Below are positions 10,279-23,944 of a DNA stretch of 64,000 nucleotides, in pieces; the first letter of the stretch is position 1, and each line of letters begins with the position of its first letter. The translations under genes and the position numbers were made by a program. This stretch comes from Larimichthys crocea (lineage: Eukaryota > Chordata > Actinopteri > Sciaenidae): positions 16,304,871 to 16,368,870 of the forward strand of contig NC_040028.1 of NCBI RefSeq assembly GCF_000972845.2, read 5' to 3'. The notes beneath the pieces are model-generated. The model ran no database searches, was not told where the DNA came from, and saw only the letters and a program-made list of their open reading frames with translations.

Positions 10279-13200
10279 ATGGCCGAACTTGACCAGCACG
10301 AAGGAGAGCAGGTATTTTATATAAATATGTTAGAACCGTTTTTTTTATTTATATATATATATACAAGTTGAAACGAGCGACGTTTTCCTGACACTGTTTC
10401 TTTTTTTCTCTCGCAGGACATTGAGAAGAAAATTGAAGAGACGAGACAGAGATTTAAGAATGAGTTCCTCCAAGGTAACAAGTTATTAAGGATAAGCTGC
10501 TTTTAACTTATATAGCTCTCTCTCTTTCTCTCTTTTCACAGTTTTTGTATTGATTTCTGCTTGTTGTCGGTCTACATAACGTGACATATCTGAAGGTTAA
10601 TTGTGCCACTAGTTCTTAGTTAGCTGTTTACTTTGTCATGTTGCTGACATCATGACCTAAATGCCCAGATAAGCTCCCAAGCAGATGACTAGTTAGAGCT
10701 CTGCATGGCCAACATGTACTAGTTTAGACTGGATTGGACTTTAATTTGACTTTGCACAAGCACAGTGTGATCTTTATGGCTTTGACAACATTTTAAATAT
10801 AGTAAAAGTGGGACAAAGTGACCTTCTTTTGTATTTCACTGCCTTTTTTTTGTTTGTTTGTTATGTTTACAGATTCGACAGAAAAATATGACTCCAGAGA
10901 CGTGGAGAGGCTTCAAACCGATGATGCTCTGGTGGAGGGCTACCTGACGTGGAGGCTTTATGCTGTCGACGATGCCTTGAAAATGATCGATGAAAGTCTC
11001 CAGTGGAGAAAAGAGTTTGGTCTGAATGGTAAGGAGTCAGCGCCGGATAGTTTGCAACGTGATACGCGCACCAGAAAGTGCATCCTTTTTGATGCTGAAG
11101 TGATTTCGTGCTTCTTTTCACTAAACAAAAGACGCCACCAAAGTTCTCAAACACTTAATGTAGTTAAGAAAGTTCTCCTAAAATAAAATAGTCATTTAAA
11201 TCAAGAGCTACAAGTTCAGAAAGTAAGTAAACAAGATAATTCACAGATAGATAGATACTTTATTGATCCCAAGGGAAATTCAAACATCCAGCATGGGATA
11301 CAGAATTAACCTCTACTACAGTAAACATACGTTAAAGTGAACCTGCATTTAAATTAAACCTGTGCTAAGATCTTTTAAAATAGAAAAATAAAAATAGAAA
11401 AACTATAAACTAAACAAAAGACGCCACCAAAGTTCTCAAACACTTAGTGTAGTTCAGGAAGTTCTCCTAAAATAAAATAGTCGTTTAAATCAAGAGCTAC
11501 AAGTTCAGAAAGTAAGTAAACAAGATAATTCACAGATAGACAGATACTTTATTGATCCCAAGGGAAATTCAAACATCCAGAATGGGATACAGATACACAT
11601 TAGAATTAACCTCTACTACAGTAAACATACATTAAAGTTAACCTGCATTTAAATTAAACCTGTGCTAAGATCTTTAAAAATAGAAAAACTTTAGAGGTAA
11701 AAACTATATACAGTTTAATTAAGCTGTAAACGGATGAATGACAGTCACAGTATTTAGCAGAGGAATAATGACTCTAGTCCTTGGCCAGCTTTTGGTACAT
11801 GACCGTTGACGATAGATGGTCCTACAGGCACAACGTCATCCCTCCCAAAGCAAATACTGGAGGTCAGTATCCAGTCCGCCTAAAAGTAGACTTGTTTACA
11901 CTGCCGTATTTAGATGTTTGCAAGCTTGCAACACAGATCAGTAGTTTTCTTTGTGCTGCACTGGGATGAACCGAGACAGAGTGTCATTGTGCGTTAAACA
12001 CCCGTATCTCCACGCGTAGGCTGACCCCCGAGAACAATCGGCACTGTTTTCTGTACTCTTGAGGAATTTGACGTTTCCGTTTCTTAGTCTTCGATCCAGC
12101 AAATTCAATTTGTCAAATGGTTGTTTTTTAAGAAATTTGATTTGTACAAGTCATTAGTGTCCTGGAGCCGTGTGTTGTTAGTTCTTTTTTTTTTCTTTTT
12201 TACAATTGTTTGATGACAAGTGTGTTGTTTTCTGTCAGCTCGAACAGTTTTAGTTTTCAGGAAACTGGGATCCTCAGCAGAAGGTTCAGTCAAACAGTTG
12301 AGACTTCCTCTAGATACTCGGGGAAAGTACAGCTGCCCATTTAACAGAAACTATTAAACATACTACGTGCATGTGATTTGTTTTAAATAGTTTCAGTTGC
12401 TGTACACTACTTTTAGTTATATTTATGTATGTAATGACTCATCTCGAGGAACAGAGCAAGGTGGCTTTGTTGAATATAAAGATTAAAAAATAATAAAATC
12501 CTTAAAAAACAGTAAACATTTTCTGTTTATTTTGCACCTTTTTATGTAGTTCAATTTAAGATTGAAATAGTTTGTAGGAACCTTACAAGCGACCTCAGCC
12601 CTTGGCTTGCAATGCCATGTTCTGTGCAGATAATAGTTAGATTGTAACAACACACGCATCAGATAACAGAGTAATGTGTGTCTGCATGTGTATTTCAGAT
12701 CTCACTGAGAGCAGCATTCCCAAATGGATGTTCGAGACTGGTGCCGTTTATCTCCACGGATACGACAAAGAGGGCAACAAGCTCTGTACGTAGTTACAGG
12801 CCTGCTTACATAACATATTCTAACATGCATGTTCTAACATATTCTACACTTATATGTTGATTATTCATTTTCTGTTTCACTGTGTTTTAGTCTGGTTCAA
12901 AGTGAAGCTACACATGAAGGATAACAAAACAATCACGGACAAGAAGAAGTATGTCGCCTTTTGGCTGGAGCGGTATGCGAAGAAAGAGCCCGGGATGCCG
13001 CTCACTGTTGTGTTTGACATGGCAGAGTCTGGCCTCAGCAATATAGTGAGTCCATGACGCACCGTCATCTTATTTTATTCACGTGTCATGCTGTTATTCA
13101 GGTTTCATTTTAGCTTCTTTCGAGCCCAAACTTCTTTTTACATATTCATTCCCTCCACGTTGAATAAGCTTCACTCTTATGTCAGTTTCTTTGCCGTCAT

Positions 13201-16200
13201 TTAAACGCTTCTTGAGCGTCCTCATATTTCTTGCCGTTTTTGAGCTGTGGTCTTGCAGGGACTGATGCTCTTCAATGGGTTTTACACTTTGGAGATTAAA
13301 GTAACCTTTAAATCCCCGTTGGTCAATTCGAGTGGACTGTCTAATCCGTCAGACTCAGTGTCACAGGCGACGAAGCTCTCTCTCTCCCTCTCTCTCTCTC
13401 CCTCTCCCTCTCCCTCTCTCTCTCTCTCTCCCTCCCTCCCGCAAAGAGAGCATTTCATTGGTTAGGGCTCTCTCTCCTGGAGAAAATGGCTCAATTAAAT
13501 ACAAATAAACCAACACGAGCAAGGCAAAAAAAAAGGATAAATAGCTGCGCGGCTCTAATATGGAATGAGTAGATTAGAAGATCATTTTGGAAAGCAGTTG
13601 AACCGCAGTGCGAGCTAGAGCAAGGGTAGCCAGTATGATCTCGTTAAGCCTCGGGAGTGAGTCTCCTGCATAGCAATGAGGCTTCCAGCCAATTATGGAG
13701 CCTGGCCAGGGTGGTAAGGCTGTATCTACTGACATGTCTGCTGTTTGTGATCAACATAAAACAGTAAAATCATTTTTACCTTTAAAAAAAAGGTGGTAGA
13801 ACCTTTCACCTTAATATCTTTTATATTATTTGTTAGATTTTCTAAACACACGGCTAAAATTATCTGTTTGAGTCACGTGGACAAAACGCATTAAAGCCTA
13901 ACCCATTTATTGTGAACTCTCGCAGGGTTGTCACCTCGAAATGATTAAAAGTTGTTAGATAAGATGTGGTGCGATGAAAACGGTGTGACGGAACAAGCGA
14001 GTTCAAAACTTTGCGAATTAACCTCCTCGAGTCCCTCTCAGACAAAGGATTTGAGAGGGATTGAGCAGGGGATCATTCACAGCTTGAGCTTGTAATGAAT
14101 TTTCATTTCCTGTTAAGTGGGTCACTGCAGATCTAGAGGTGGTTAAGTGTGAACAAACATTCTCCCTGTTGAAAATCCATAAAGCGTCTTTTATAGTTGA
14201 AGCAGCTTCAACTGCGTGGCTCTGCTATTTATATCCGTGTTTTTCACTTTGTGTTTCAGGACATGGAGTTCGTGAAGTACATTATCAATTGCTTCAAAGT
14301 GTATTATCCAAAGTTTTTATGTAAGTAACACACGTTTATCCACATTCATCAAGTCAAACCTGTGAATTTCAGAACCTAAATCTCACTGAATTGTATCATT
14401 CCAGCCAAAATGATCATCGTGGATATGCCTTGGATCATGAATGGTGAGAGCGAGCTCGCGTTCTCGCAGCAGTTCACACAAACGTCTTTTTTTAAATATT
14501 GATGTGATTCTGACATCTCGAGCGTAAACATGTCTCTGTTTCAGCCGCGTGGAAGATTGTGAAGTCATGGCTGGGTCCTGAGGCGATCAGCAAGCTCAAG
14601 TTTGCATCCAGATCCGAGATCCAGACGTTCATAGGCCCCGAGTACCTGCCACCCCACATGGGTGGAACGGTATGCTATTATGTCTTTCTGGGTTCTGTTC
14701 AACATTTCCAAAATAGCCTTAGCTCCTGCATTAATAAACGTCTGCCAGACAGTTAATAAAAGATGCAGTATTCATTAAAACCGGTCATAATCATCTTTTG
14801 TTGGGATCATATTGTAGTGAAACACAATTATGTCGTGAAACATTTTAAGAAATAGTTTTGCCATCTCGAGTAGTGTTTGTGCCACATTCAAATCTTTAAT
14901 ATTTTATTAGCAATTTACGTTTTTATGGTTTGTAGACGTTAGATGAAAGAAATGTTGATCGGGTTTGTCAGTTCACAATAACAGACACTTCATCACTCCT
15001 CCAACAGTAAACACCGCTTTGATTTATTTAACAGAATTTCCTTTTTATTCATATCCAAGTCATGGGACTCTGTAAGCATTCACGATGATTCAATTAAATT
15101 GATGTGCCGAAATTATGCATGTAGTAATATGACTTCTCTGGCCACCGTCCAGGATCCCTTCAAATACAGCTACCCGCCTCTTCCCGACGACGACTTCCAA
15201 ACGCCCATCTGCGACAACGGACCCATTGTTGGCGAGGACGACGTGGAGAGCAAAGAAGGTGAAATGGAGGGCAAAGATGCACTTTCAGAGTCCAGCTTCA
15301 ACTCTGAGGTCGCGGTAAAGCCCAAAAAGGTACATTTTATTATTATTTTATTTATTTATTTTTTAAAAGTTTAGTTAAGCTTAACTTAAACGGAAGCATG
15401 TCTTCATCAGCAGTTCGTTTCTCCACCGTGTAAAGCAGGACGGCTCCTTTGCAAGTCACTTTGGCAGGACACAGTAAGCGGGTCTGTTCGTTTGATCCCG
15501 TTGTCTGTCAGAATGTAGATAAGTCAGGTGAATTAAAACTAAACTACTGTCTCTACAACTATCAGTGTAACCACTCTCATGTGTAACATGAGCTGAGAGT
15601 GATCCAATCACGATAAAGGCGTCCATCTCTCACAAGACGCGACGTCCCGTTTCTTCTTTCGCTCGCCGAGATTACAACGTGTAATCGAGCCACTCCGTAG
15701 AGACGACTGTGAATTAAGTGGGCAAGTAATGCCCTGATTTGGAAGACATTAAGCTCTTCTTTGCTCATTGTCACTGTGAAGGTGACTCCTAATGTCTTTG
15801 GCCACAGTTAAATCCCGCGCATCACACTCGGCTCCTCTCATCCTCTCTGCTCCTCGTACGGTCCGCAGAGTTGTGGTTACTTAAGCTCTTCCCTGCTGCC
15901 CCAGCGTAGCGCCATCACTGAGACGACGAATACGTCAACCGCCCCCTCACTCTGGTGTCACCAAATTCTGACCTACTTGCAAAGAAGACCGCAGTGCATG
16001 TCACACACTCCCTACAGGACAAAGCGCTTCGTAATCTATTTAGCTTCTTTTCTGGCTGGTGTACGCAGAGAAAGCCTGCATGGAAATACACGGAGGGCAT
16101 TAAAAGGGGTCGTGTCAGGTTATGCCCGGGTTAAGGCAATGCCTGTCGATGACTTGTATGCGTGCTGTCGTGACTGTTACTGACATATCTTGTTGTGGAG

Positions 16201-19200
16201 CAGCAGACTTGAGCTTAACCTACATTCGATGTGAAGACTAGGACGTAACTGTGATGTAGTTTATAGAAGCTGTTTTTTTTTTGGAAACCTAATGGTGCTG
16301 CATCACCCAAAGCTACTCCCATGAGTCTGCTAAGCCCCAACAAACAAACAAGTCTTAATAAACACCACATTGGTCATGCACAACAGCTTTTAGATTTGCA
16401 AAGCAGAGATATGCAAATAAGCCAGCCGCAGTAATAATCTACAGTTAAGTCTAAGTTTGGAGTTTGTTAAGATGTGAATCACCTCAAGCTTCTTTGTGGC
16501 ATATTTTTCTGAGACACTAACCCCAGAGAAAAGGTGAATAGCACCGTCGCCTAATTTCATCTCTAGACACTAAACGCAGCAGCAGTTTTCAACAAGCGCC
16601 ACACTCCTCTGGGGTGTTGCATATCAAAACATTTGAGTCAGCTCTGTTGGAAAGAGAAAGGTACTTTTCAGGTTAGACAGAGAAACGAGTTAAACAACCA
16701 CAACCGTGTTGTGACACATACAGTCACAGCGTGTGAAATATAAGCACGCACGTGAATATGAGTGCAATCAGATGAGTTTGAGGATTTGTTGAGGTTTTAC
16801 TCTAACCTTTAATTGTATAGTGATTCAACTGAATGTCGTTCATACTGCCACCGCGTGAAGGTTACACACTAATTATAACTGAAGCCAGGAAACCGAAGGA
16901 ACCCCACCCTTTGGCCGAGGGCTCATTCATCCCTTGAAGGCTTCGGTGTTGGACGTTTGCCAAAGAACAAATGTCATCGTAAACAGATGCTTTACAAAGA
17001 AACACAAAGGGGGGACGAGTGACGTTTGTAACTGTTCTAACACGGTGTCTGTCGCTTCATGTGCTTTGAAATCTTCAGCTTGCACACAGTGAAGTCATTT
17101 CATTCAGCTTTTAGGAATCAGACTGCGTTTCTTACCAGCCTCTCAACACTTCGAAGCCCGCCTGAACGCATTCCACAGTACTGTTGCCCGGCTTTTTCTC
17201 TGCAGCTTGTCTAAATAAACAGACGCTCCCCACCCCGACCCAACCCACCCCGTTCCCCTTCCCTTCCCATCCCGACCTGAATTCTTCTGGGTTCCAGGCA
17301 GCACCGCTGCTGACAACTCGACGGCCATCGGGAACCTAATTTGCCTTTCTCCTCTGTTTTTGAAACAAGGGCTGGAGGTGGTAAGGCAAAGTGTAGGATC
17401 ACACCCACACACGGAGCTCAGAGTCCAGAAGATATCGCCATTGCTGGAAAAAGACAAGGTGCACTCACATGTCTCTAAATTACCGTGAGTGCACCTCCGC
17501 CCTTTTACAGTGGACTGATGAGCCGTCACCTACACGTTCGTCCCTTTGACCCCGTCCTGGACCCTAACCCTTTTCAATTCGACCCTCTAAATCGCACTGC
17601 ACTGTTTTCAAAGAGCACAACATTTTTTTTTCTCAATGGACGTAGGCTAAATGAAGTAGCCTACCTTTTTTTTTTGCACAATAATGTACCGCAACACTGA
17701 ACCGAGCGAGACACTCGCCGTTCACATTTCACACTATAATCAGCTCAGAGAGAACAGCACAACACTCCTGCCAATGAACGTCTTACCTTCTCACCTCAGA
17801 TTAAAGAAACTATGAAGGTAATCATCGTTACATCGCAGCAGACTAAATTATTAACCCCTCAGCACTACGTCTCTGTCCTCCTTTAGCCTTTGAGGCATCT
17901 TTTTTTAACAGAAGTTGCCTTGTCCTCTAACTTCTTTTACCAGAGTCTGTGACTCTGGAGAGTGCTTATCATGTATCATGTACTGTGCCTTTTTAAATAT
18001 GTACTGTATAATCAGTAGACACTTCCTTTTAATGAGCATTTCACTAATCTCCGTTAAGGATACTGTAAAATCTTTAATGATTTCTTTGTCTTTTGAATTT
18101 CATATCTTACACATGATGTGTAGAAGATGTTTAATTATGGTCTATTTTATTTCTTTGTTGCATTACAGTGTTTTTTTTTGTTTGTTTTTAAAATAAATTG
18201 TTTTGTTTGTTCTTTGTTAATCTATAATGTAATTTTGATATGACAAAGACACTGTACTGTTAATCATAAATCTGTATGACTCAGCCTACGATTTCAAAAA
18301 GTTTGATATTTAACTACTTGAGGATGTTTTTTTTTTTTTAGTAAATTCCCCCAAATTTGTGTTGCGCTTTTAAAAAAATGACAAATAAATAGAGACATTT
18401 CATCAGCAGCTGATTATCTCTTCATGTCTTTTCATTGTGGCCGTAAATTAACACGTTCACGTGCTTATCACAGCAAATGACACACTTCCTCCACCTCCTC
18501 CTTTCCCCCCATGAGTCACAAATGTGCCCATCACATGCAAAGTCCGCTCACCTCTGTCCCCCTTTCCCTCCTCCACGTGTGTTTTACACAACACGTGGTG
18601 CCAGCAACACTGTGAAAGCATCCAACCCCCTCCACCCCCAACTACTTGTAGCTATAATATCCAACATTATGGAGACGTTTCACAATTCCTATCCTGTCAG
18701 CTGCTGGAACGGTCTTCTGATCGGTCTGCTGATGATTTAGGTCAGAGTTTGTGGACGGTTTTCCTGAAGTGAAACTCTCCATGAATGACTGATACTATGA
18801 CTTTTGGTCTGCTTAAACTATTTTCGCTCTCTGTTTTGTCAAAAGTCATGAGATCATGGGTTATTTTTGTTGCATTGGACATGCTGTTTGTTTTTTTTAT
18901 ATAACGGGAACAAGGGTCAGGGTCAGAGTTAAAGGAAAGAAAGATTTCATTGTGATAAAACTCTACACTTTAATCATAACAGACAACTGTCAAGAACTTC
19001 ATTAACTGATAGCTTTCTCCGCATGAAGGGCCAAAGGTCAAGCATTTTTCATTTTCACGGAGGGAACCAGATAAAAAAAAGGGTCACGTGATTTCCCACT
19101 ATCTGCGCTCGGGAGTCTCGTTTTCTAATTAAGTGCTCTTTTGTTGTTGTTTCAGGTGAATTTCCTGGAAGACAGTTTGAGGTCAGAGGACAATGATAGA

Positions 19201-22200
19201 GGAGACGCAGGCACCAGGACCAAAGGAGTCAGGAAGCCACTGACGACCTTCAAAGGCCCTCTGCTGGATGTCAGGTAGGTCATCCTGCTCGCGCCTCCCT
19301 CCAACCTTGTTTTGAGCCGTTAGAGAGGAAAAACAAGACGTTCTCTGGACACTTGTGGCTGACTTTAATCTCTTTCCTTTCTGCGTAGATATATTCAATA
19401 AAAACTGATCATTATATATGTGTTATATCGATATAGTGCAGGACTATTACTGTATTTTAGCTGGGTCTACCTAATGAACTGGAGTGCATGGACATAAATT
19501 GAATTCGTCTTGTACATATTGACAAAAATCTTCTCTTGCGTATTGGGCTCGGAGCCTTAAAGCTATTATTGATGTGTTTGTACATTTACAGCCCGATTGA
19601 TCCGGTCGCACGTGTGGCAGGAATTTTAAAGGATGCTACCGATCGATTGTTCAGCGAGAATCGCCGGTCAATGATCGATTGAATATTAAGACGGGAGCGC
19701 TCGTCACCTCGCGCACGTGTCATTAAACGCATCCTAATTGAGCGTTCATTGAACTGAAAGCATCGACTCTGAAAAGGGAGTACAGCAACGACACAATGAT
19801 CTGTTTGGTTACTCGCACACTTTGTCTTACTCCTCGTTTTCGTGAACATCGTCCACCGGAGCTGTGTTTTTTTTACTCTGTAACCGCTTTGATGTGAGGA
19901 TTTTTGACAGCTCAGGGCTGTGAATTATAGTGATAAACAGATTTAAATGAGCCTTAAATGCAATTATGTTTCTGAGCTGTGTTAGCCTTAAATCGAGGCC
20001 GTAGGATTTAAGAGTTCGGGGAGGGGGGGGCTTTGATCTTGTGTTCGCCAAAAGGGTTCCCGAGCCCGAAGACTAACTCTGAGCTCAAGCGAGTGCCAGA
20101 CAGTCTACAGCTGTTTTTACTGGGGTGGAAAAAGAGCACATGAAGGCATTAGAAAGAAAAAATCTTTGTTCTTGGGAGTGTTGGTCCATGAAGTATAGCC
20201 AAGCTGCATTAATAAAGGCTTTATACATGTGAACCGAATATTATAATCCATTTGCTTGTTTCCCCTCGGCCAATTTAACGCCCCCCCTTCCACTGCTATA
20301 ACTATTCACTGTTCACTGAGGCTGAAGTCATCAACACTGTTTAGTGTTTTGGAAGTTCCAAAAATCCATGGACTTCACCTCATTTGACGCTCGTTCAGAG
20401 AGAACTCGTTCCACGTTGGGAAATTTTGTGGATTTTCCCTCGTTCGCTGTCACAAAATCAGCTTTCATTCTAAATTTCAAAACAAATTTTGTTTTTAATG
20501 TCACGATGGCACCGCCACATTTTATTTTTTTGCATTCATTTGTATAGCCGGAAAGAAAAAAACACTTATTTTAAAACAATGTTTGCATGAAAGCAGGCAG
20601 ACGGTCACAAAACAACAAACAAGACAGACTTTCAACAGCCCATGTTAGCTTTTCTGCTTAAGTCTGCTGACATTACATTGTTCGGCTACTACATCTTTAA
20701 AACCCAGCTCTCCTGAAGGGGCTTGGTCGCCTGCAAATGTCACTCTGGTCCTCACTCTTCAATACCACTCACGACACCTCATGTTTGTTTACCTTTTCTC
20801 TCGTTATCCTGACTCTCAGTCAGCCGCTGAGACAGCGAAGGAGTGTCTCTGATATAGTATTATTAACAATAATAGACCTTGTTGACAGAGGGAGAGCTAT
20901 AAATCTCTCTTGAAATCAAGCAAATCACAACATGTTAACTCTGCTGAAAGCTGAAACCGGCCGGTCCGGTCCATCATCTAACCGACTAATTGTGTGAGAG
21001 TTGGTTTGTGATGATACGAGTAATTGTAAATATGTGGGAATATGCACCACAGACGCACATCATCAACTGGAATGATGAGGCAGGCGTTGTTACCTGGCTT
21101 GTAAGATGGGTGGGGAGAAAACTGTATGCGATGCATTCTTCTAAATAAAAATGAAAAAATAAAATTACCAACCGCGCCACCGCCAAGAAGTCTTGACCAC
21201 CTGTTTGTCGTGCAAACACCAGCTCAATTTTGTTCCCCGAGAACGTTTTAGATTAAAGTAAACGCGCTCGACAGAAATCCTGTCTTTGAAAGTGACGCTG
21301 CAGACGGCGAGGCAGAGGAATCACAGCGGTTTGTATTAATAAGAAACATAAGATGCTGCATCTAGCAGTTGCATCAATATTGAAGTGCACAAACAGACAC
21401 TAATAGACACAAAATGATGGTTATTTTTAAACCCGAGCTTCTAGTTTCCACCCAGATATCTTTTTAATGTAGCTCCTGTTTCACAGTGTGTGTTTTCATC
21501 TCTCTCTCCATGCAGCCCTGCAGAGGAGCTCAGCTTCGGTTCTGGGGAGACGGAGAAGAAATGCCTCATTATCCTGAGCAATGTGACCAAAAATCAAGTG
21601 GCCTTCAAGGTGAGCGTGAATGACTTGTGTGGTTTGCTGCTGTAATGAACGCATGATGAAATGATTGGATTAGATTAGACTGAATTAGATTAGATTGCAA
21701 TCTTTTATGGGTTTTAAACTGTTAGGCTGGTTGACAAATCATGCGTGTGCTATAAAAACTGTAATGGGCCAATTATCCCCGACATTTCATCGTCTCACTG
21801 TCGTGTCCACAGGTCCGGACCACGGCGCCTGAGAAGTACAGAGTGAAGCCCAGCAGCAGCTGCTGTGAACCAGGAGCATCAGTAGATATAGTGGTGTCCT
21901 TACACGGAGGTACTGCACTTTAGCTCCGCACTCTAACTCCCGCTGAACTTCAGAATAATCAAATCCGGTCCGGCCTCTTACCTTTTCCCCCCCAAAGTGC
22001 CGGCAGCCAGTTTTCTTTGCCTGGCATGCATATTTCACGAGTGATAAAAGAATCATCCGCCCCCCGCCCCCCAAAACAAACCATCAGACGGCCGTCAGTG
22101 CTGCGCGAGTTAAAAACATTTTGCGGGCCTTCAAAGCAGCGGAGATGTCAGCTGTGTGTTATGATGTGCTGCATGTAAGAGAGGAATCAGCCCTGCCTAT

Positions 22201-23550
22201 TTCAGGGTTGTTTTTTTCCCCCCCAGAGCTTTTATGCTGGCACTTAATCTGTTTCTGAGTCAGCTACCTTGGTTTTGTTATTGATTGATTTTAAATTCTT
22301 CCTTGACACTGGAAAGAAAAATAACCCTCTCTAACTCTGTTTTTTATGAAATCAGATTGAAAAAAAATCAATATTTTCTTCCCGAAAAAAATCCATCAAT
22401 GATTTAAGATCTACAAACAGCAACACACATTGTACTCATGCCATGACTTTTTTTATGTTTTTTTTTTTCCTTTGCAGGTTCTCAAGCCTCTCCGCAGGAC
22501 AGATTCTTGGTCATGGCTGCAGAGATGGAGAACGCTGGATCACAAGAACTCGCACAGTTCTGGAAAGACGTATCGAAAACAAAGATCATGGAACACAGGT
22601 ACACATTCTTAATTTAGACATGTCAGCATTTGTGCATTCTCGGTCTCGTTTGGTCTGTTTTGCCACACCGGTTCTCGTTACAGTTGTGACAGTTGGGACT
22701 TGTAGGCTGCATATCACCCCGGTGGCCTCTGCTCATTAGATTGTGACTTCCCCACAGATTGCGCTGTCATGTTCTGGAGAGCGAAAAGCCTGCAGCGAGT
22801 CCTCTCAGGGACAGCCCTGTGGAGACGGTGAGCAGCGGGCAGCAGGAACTAAACACAGCGGTGAGTCCTCCACAATACTTTACTGTCTTTAAGTTGATAT
22901 GTTTGTTTAAAACTCGTGTCTGTCAATATTTCAACACTTACAAACAATATTTTACAAGCTCTAGACTTGAAACCAATAAAGATCTAACAGTTTATCTCCA
23001 AAAACGTACACGCAGGCAGCGGATCATAACTTAAATTTCATGTTGGTGAGTATAATGTGTAGGTTGTAAGTGTGTAATGCTAGTTACAGCTACCTAGTTT
23101 ATGTTTGTACCTGTTGGGAAATATACTTATTTGCTCGTCACGTCTACGTGTGAACTATGGAGCTAAAACAGGGAGTTGCACTTCAGTGTCTTTCCAAACT
23201 ATAAACTATTCGCCTCCCTCCTCCAGAGCCATCGTCTAACTCATGACAAGATATCGAATAAATGTGTTTCCCAACATGTGAAACTGTCCCTCTAACTTAC
23301 CGTACATCCCTAGTCTGATTTGTTTCCACGACTTTCATTACAAGGTTGTTTTTAGATTGATAAACCAGCTCAGTGACTCGTTTTCTTTTCCCACCAGCTC
23401 ATGCGAGTGATGGCCTGCAACTCGCGGTTGGAGCAGAAGATGAATACGTGTCTGTGGGTGCAGAAGGTTCTCATCGGGTTGGTGCTGGTCCTTGTGGCGC
23501 TGAACCTGCTGTGTCTCTTCATGCTGGGCTCTTCACAGCGGCAGTCCTGA
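10279..23550 (+). CDS. mospd2: motile sperm domain-containing protein 2 (15 coding exons, 525 aa)
   Basis: MOSPD2 is an ER-anchored tether whose MSP domain binds FFAT motifs at membrane contact sites. Coding exons: 10279-10311, 10417-10474, 10873-11028, 12699-12785, 12891-13045, 14260-14320, 14405-14443, 14545-14669, 15153-15329, 19156-19274, 21516-21609, 21813-21909, 22478-22598, 22758-22860, 23398-23550. Phases are continuous; 525 aa against 518 in human. The CRAL-TRIO domain spans about residues 82-238 (FWLERYAKKEPG, EYLPPHMGGTDPFKYSYPPL). The MSP domain spans about 326-440 (FKGPLLDVSPAEELSFGS, NVTKNQVAFKVRTTAPEKYR). The DRFL ligand-contact segment is intact (R409, L411). One C-terminal membrane segment (499-519) ends near the stop, a tail anchor. 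The N-terminus begins MAELDQHEGEQ. Introns 3, 9 and 10 are large. Confidence 0.95.
11121..11700. repeat. ~290-bp tandem duplication with a fish retroelement-type tail in mospd2 intron 3
   Basis: The segment starting CTAAACAAAAGACGCCACC at about 11121 is repeated from about 11413, with over 90% similarity by eye. Each copy contains TACTTTATTGATCCCAAGGG, a string often seen at the 3' ends of dispersed teleost retroelements. The duplication is intronic; single-base changes and small indels between the copies suggest it is not brand new. Confidence 0.75.
13375..13440. repeat. CT/CCCT microsatellite in mospd2 intron 5
   Basis: A pure pyrimidine tract of CT and CCCT repeats, about 66 bp. Confidence 0.9.
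15330..19155 (+). other. mospd2 intron 9 (3.8 kb)
   Basis: GT at 15330 and AG at 19154-19155. I see no exon or recognisable mobile element inside. AT-rich and pyrimidine-rich stretches around 17600-18400 include AATAAA-like strings with no supporting gene. Confidence 0.6.
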
Positions 23551-23938
23551 CCTGCTCCCTCTACCGCCTGCATCCGTCAACCACAGACCAGGTTCCAGTG
23601 GGACCACAGTCGACCGCCTGAGGGGACAGTCATCCGGGACTTTCTCCTCCTCCTCTTAGCCTCCTCCGCCGTCCTCAGAGGCCGCTGCCATGGAGGCGAG
23701 GAGGGCCGCATTAGGGACAATATAAGTTATATGAAGAGATTGTACCTGTCTCTTCTCAGGCACTTGAGCGTAAAATACAACAGAGACACTTTTAACAATG
23801 TGACATGAAATCAGTAATGTTGTTTTTTAAGGTCGATCATGGAAAACAAAAAAGTGTATTTATTGAAGAAGTCACAGTTATTTTTGTGATCATGATGTAT
23901 AATTCTTTTTTTATATTGTATAAATCTACATAATATAA

Positions 23939-23944
23939 AATAAA
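23939..23944 (+). promoter_or_regulatory. poly(A) signal of mospd2
   Basis: AATAAA about 390 bp after the mospd2 stop codon, followed by a T-rich stretch. First good signal downstream. Confidence 0.6.

Noticed and set aside
17915..18196. 93-codon open frame in mospd2 intron 9
   Set aside because: AT-rich, cysteine- and phenylalanine-biased, no splice context, no family resemblance. Consistent with chance.
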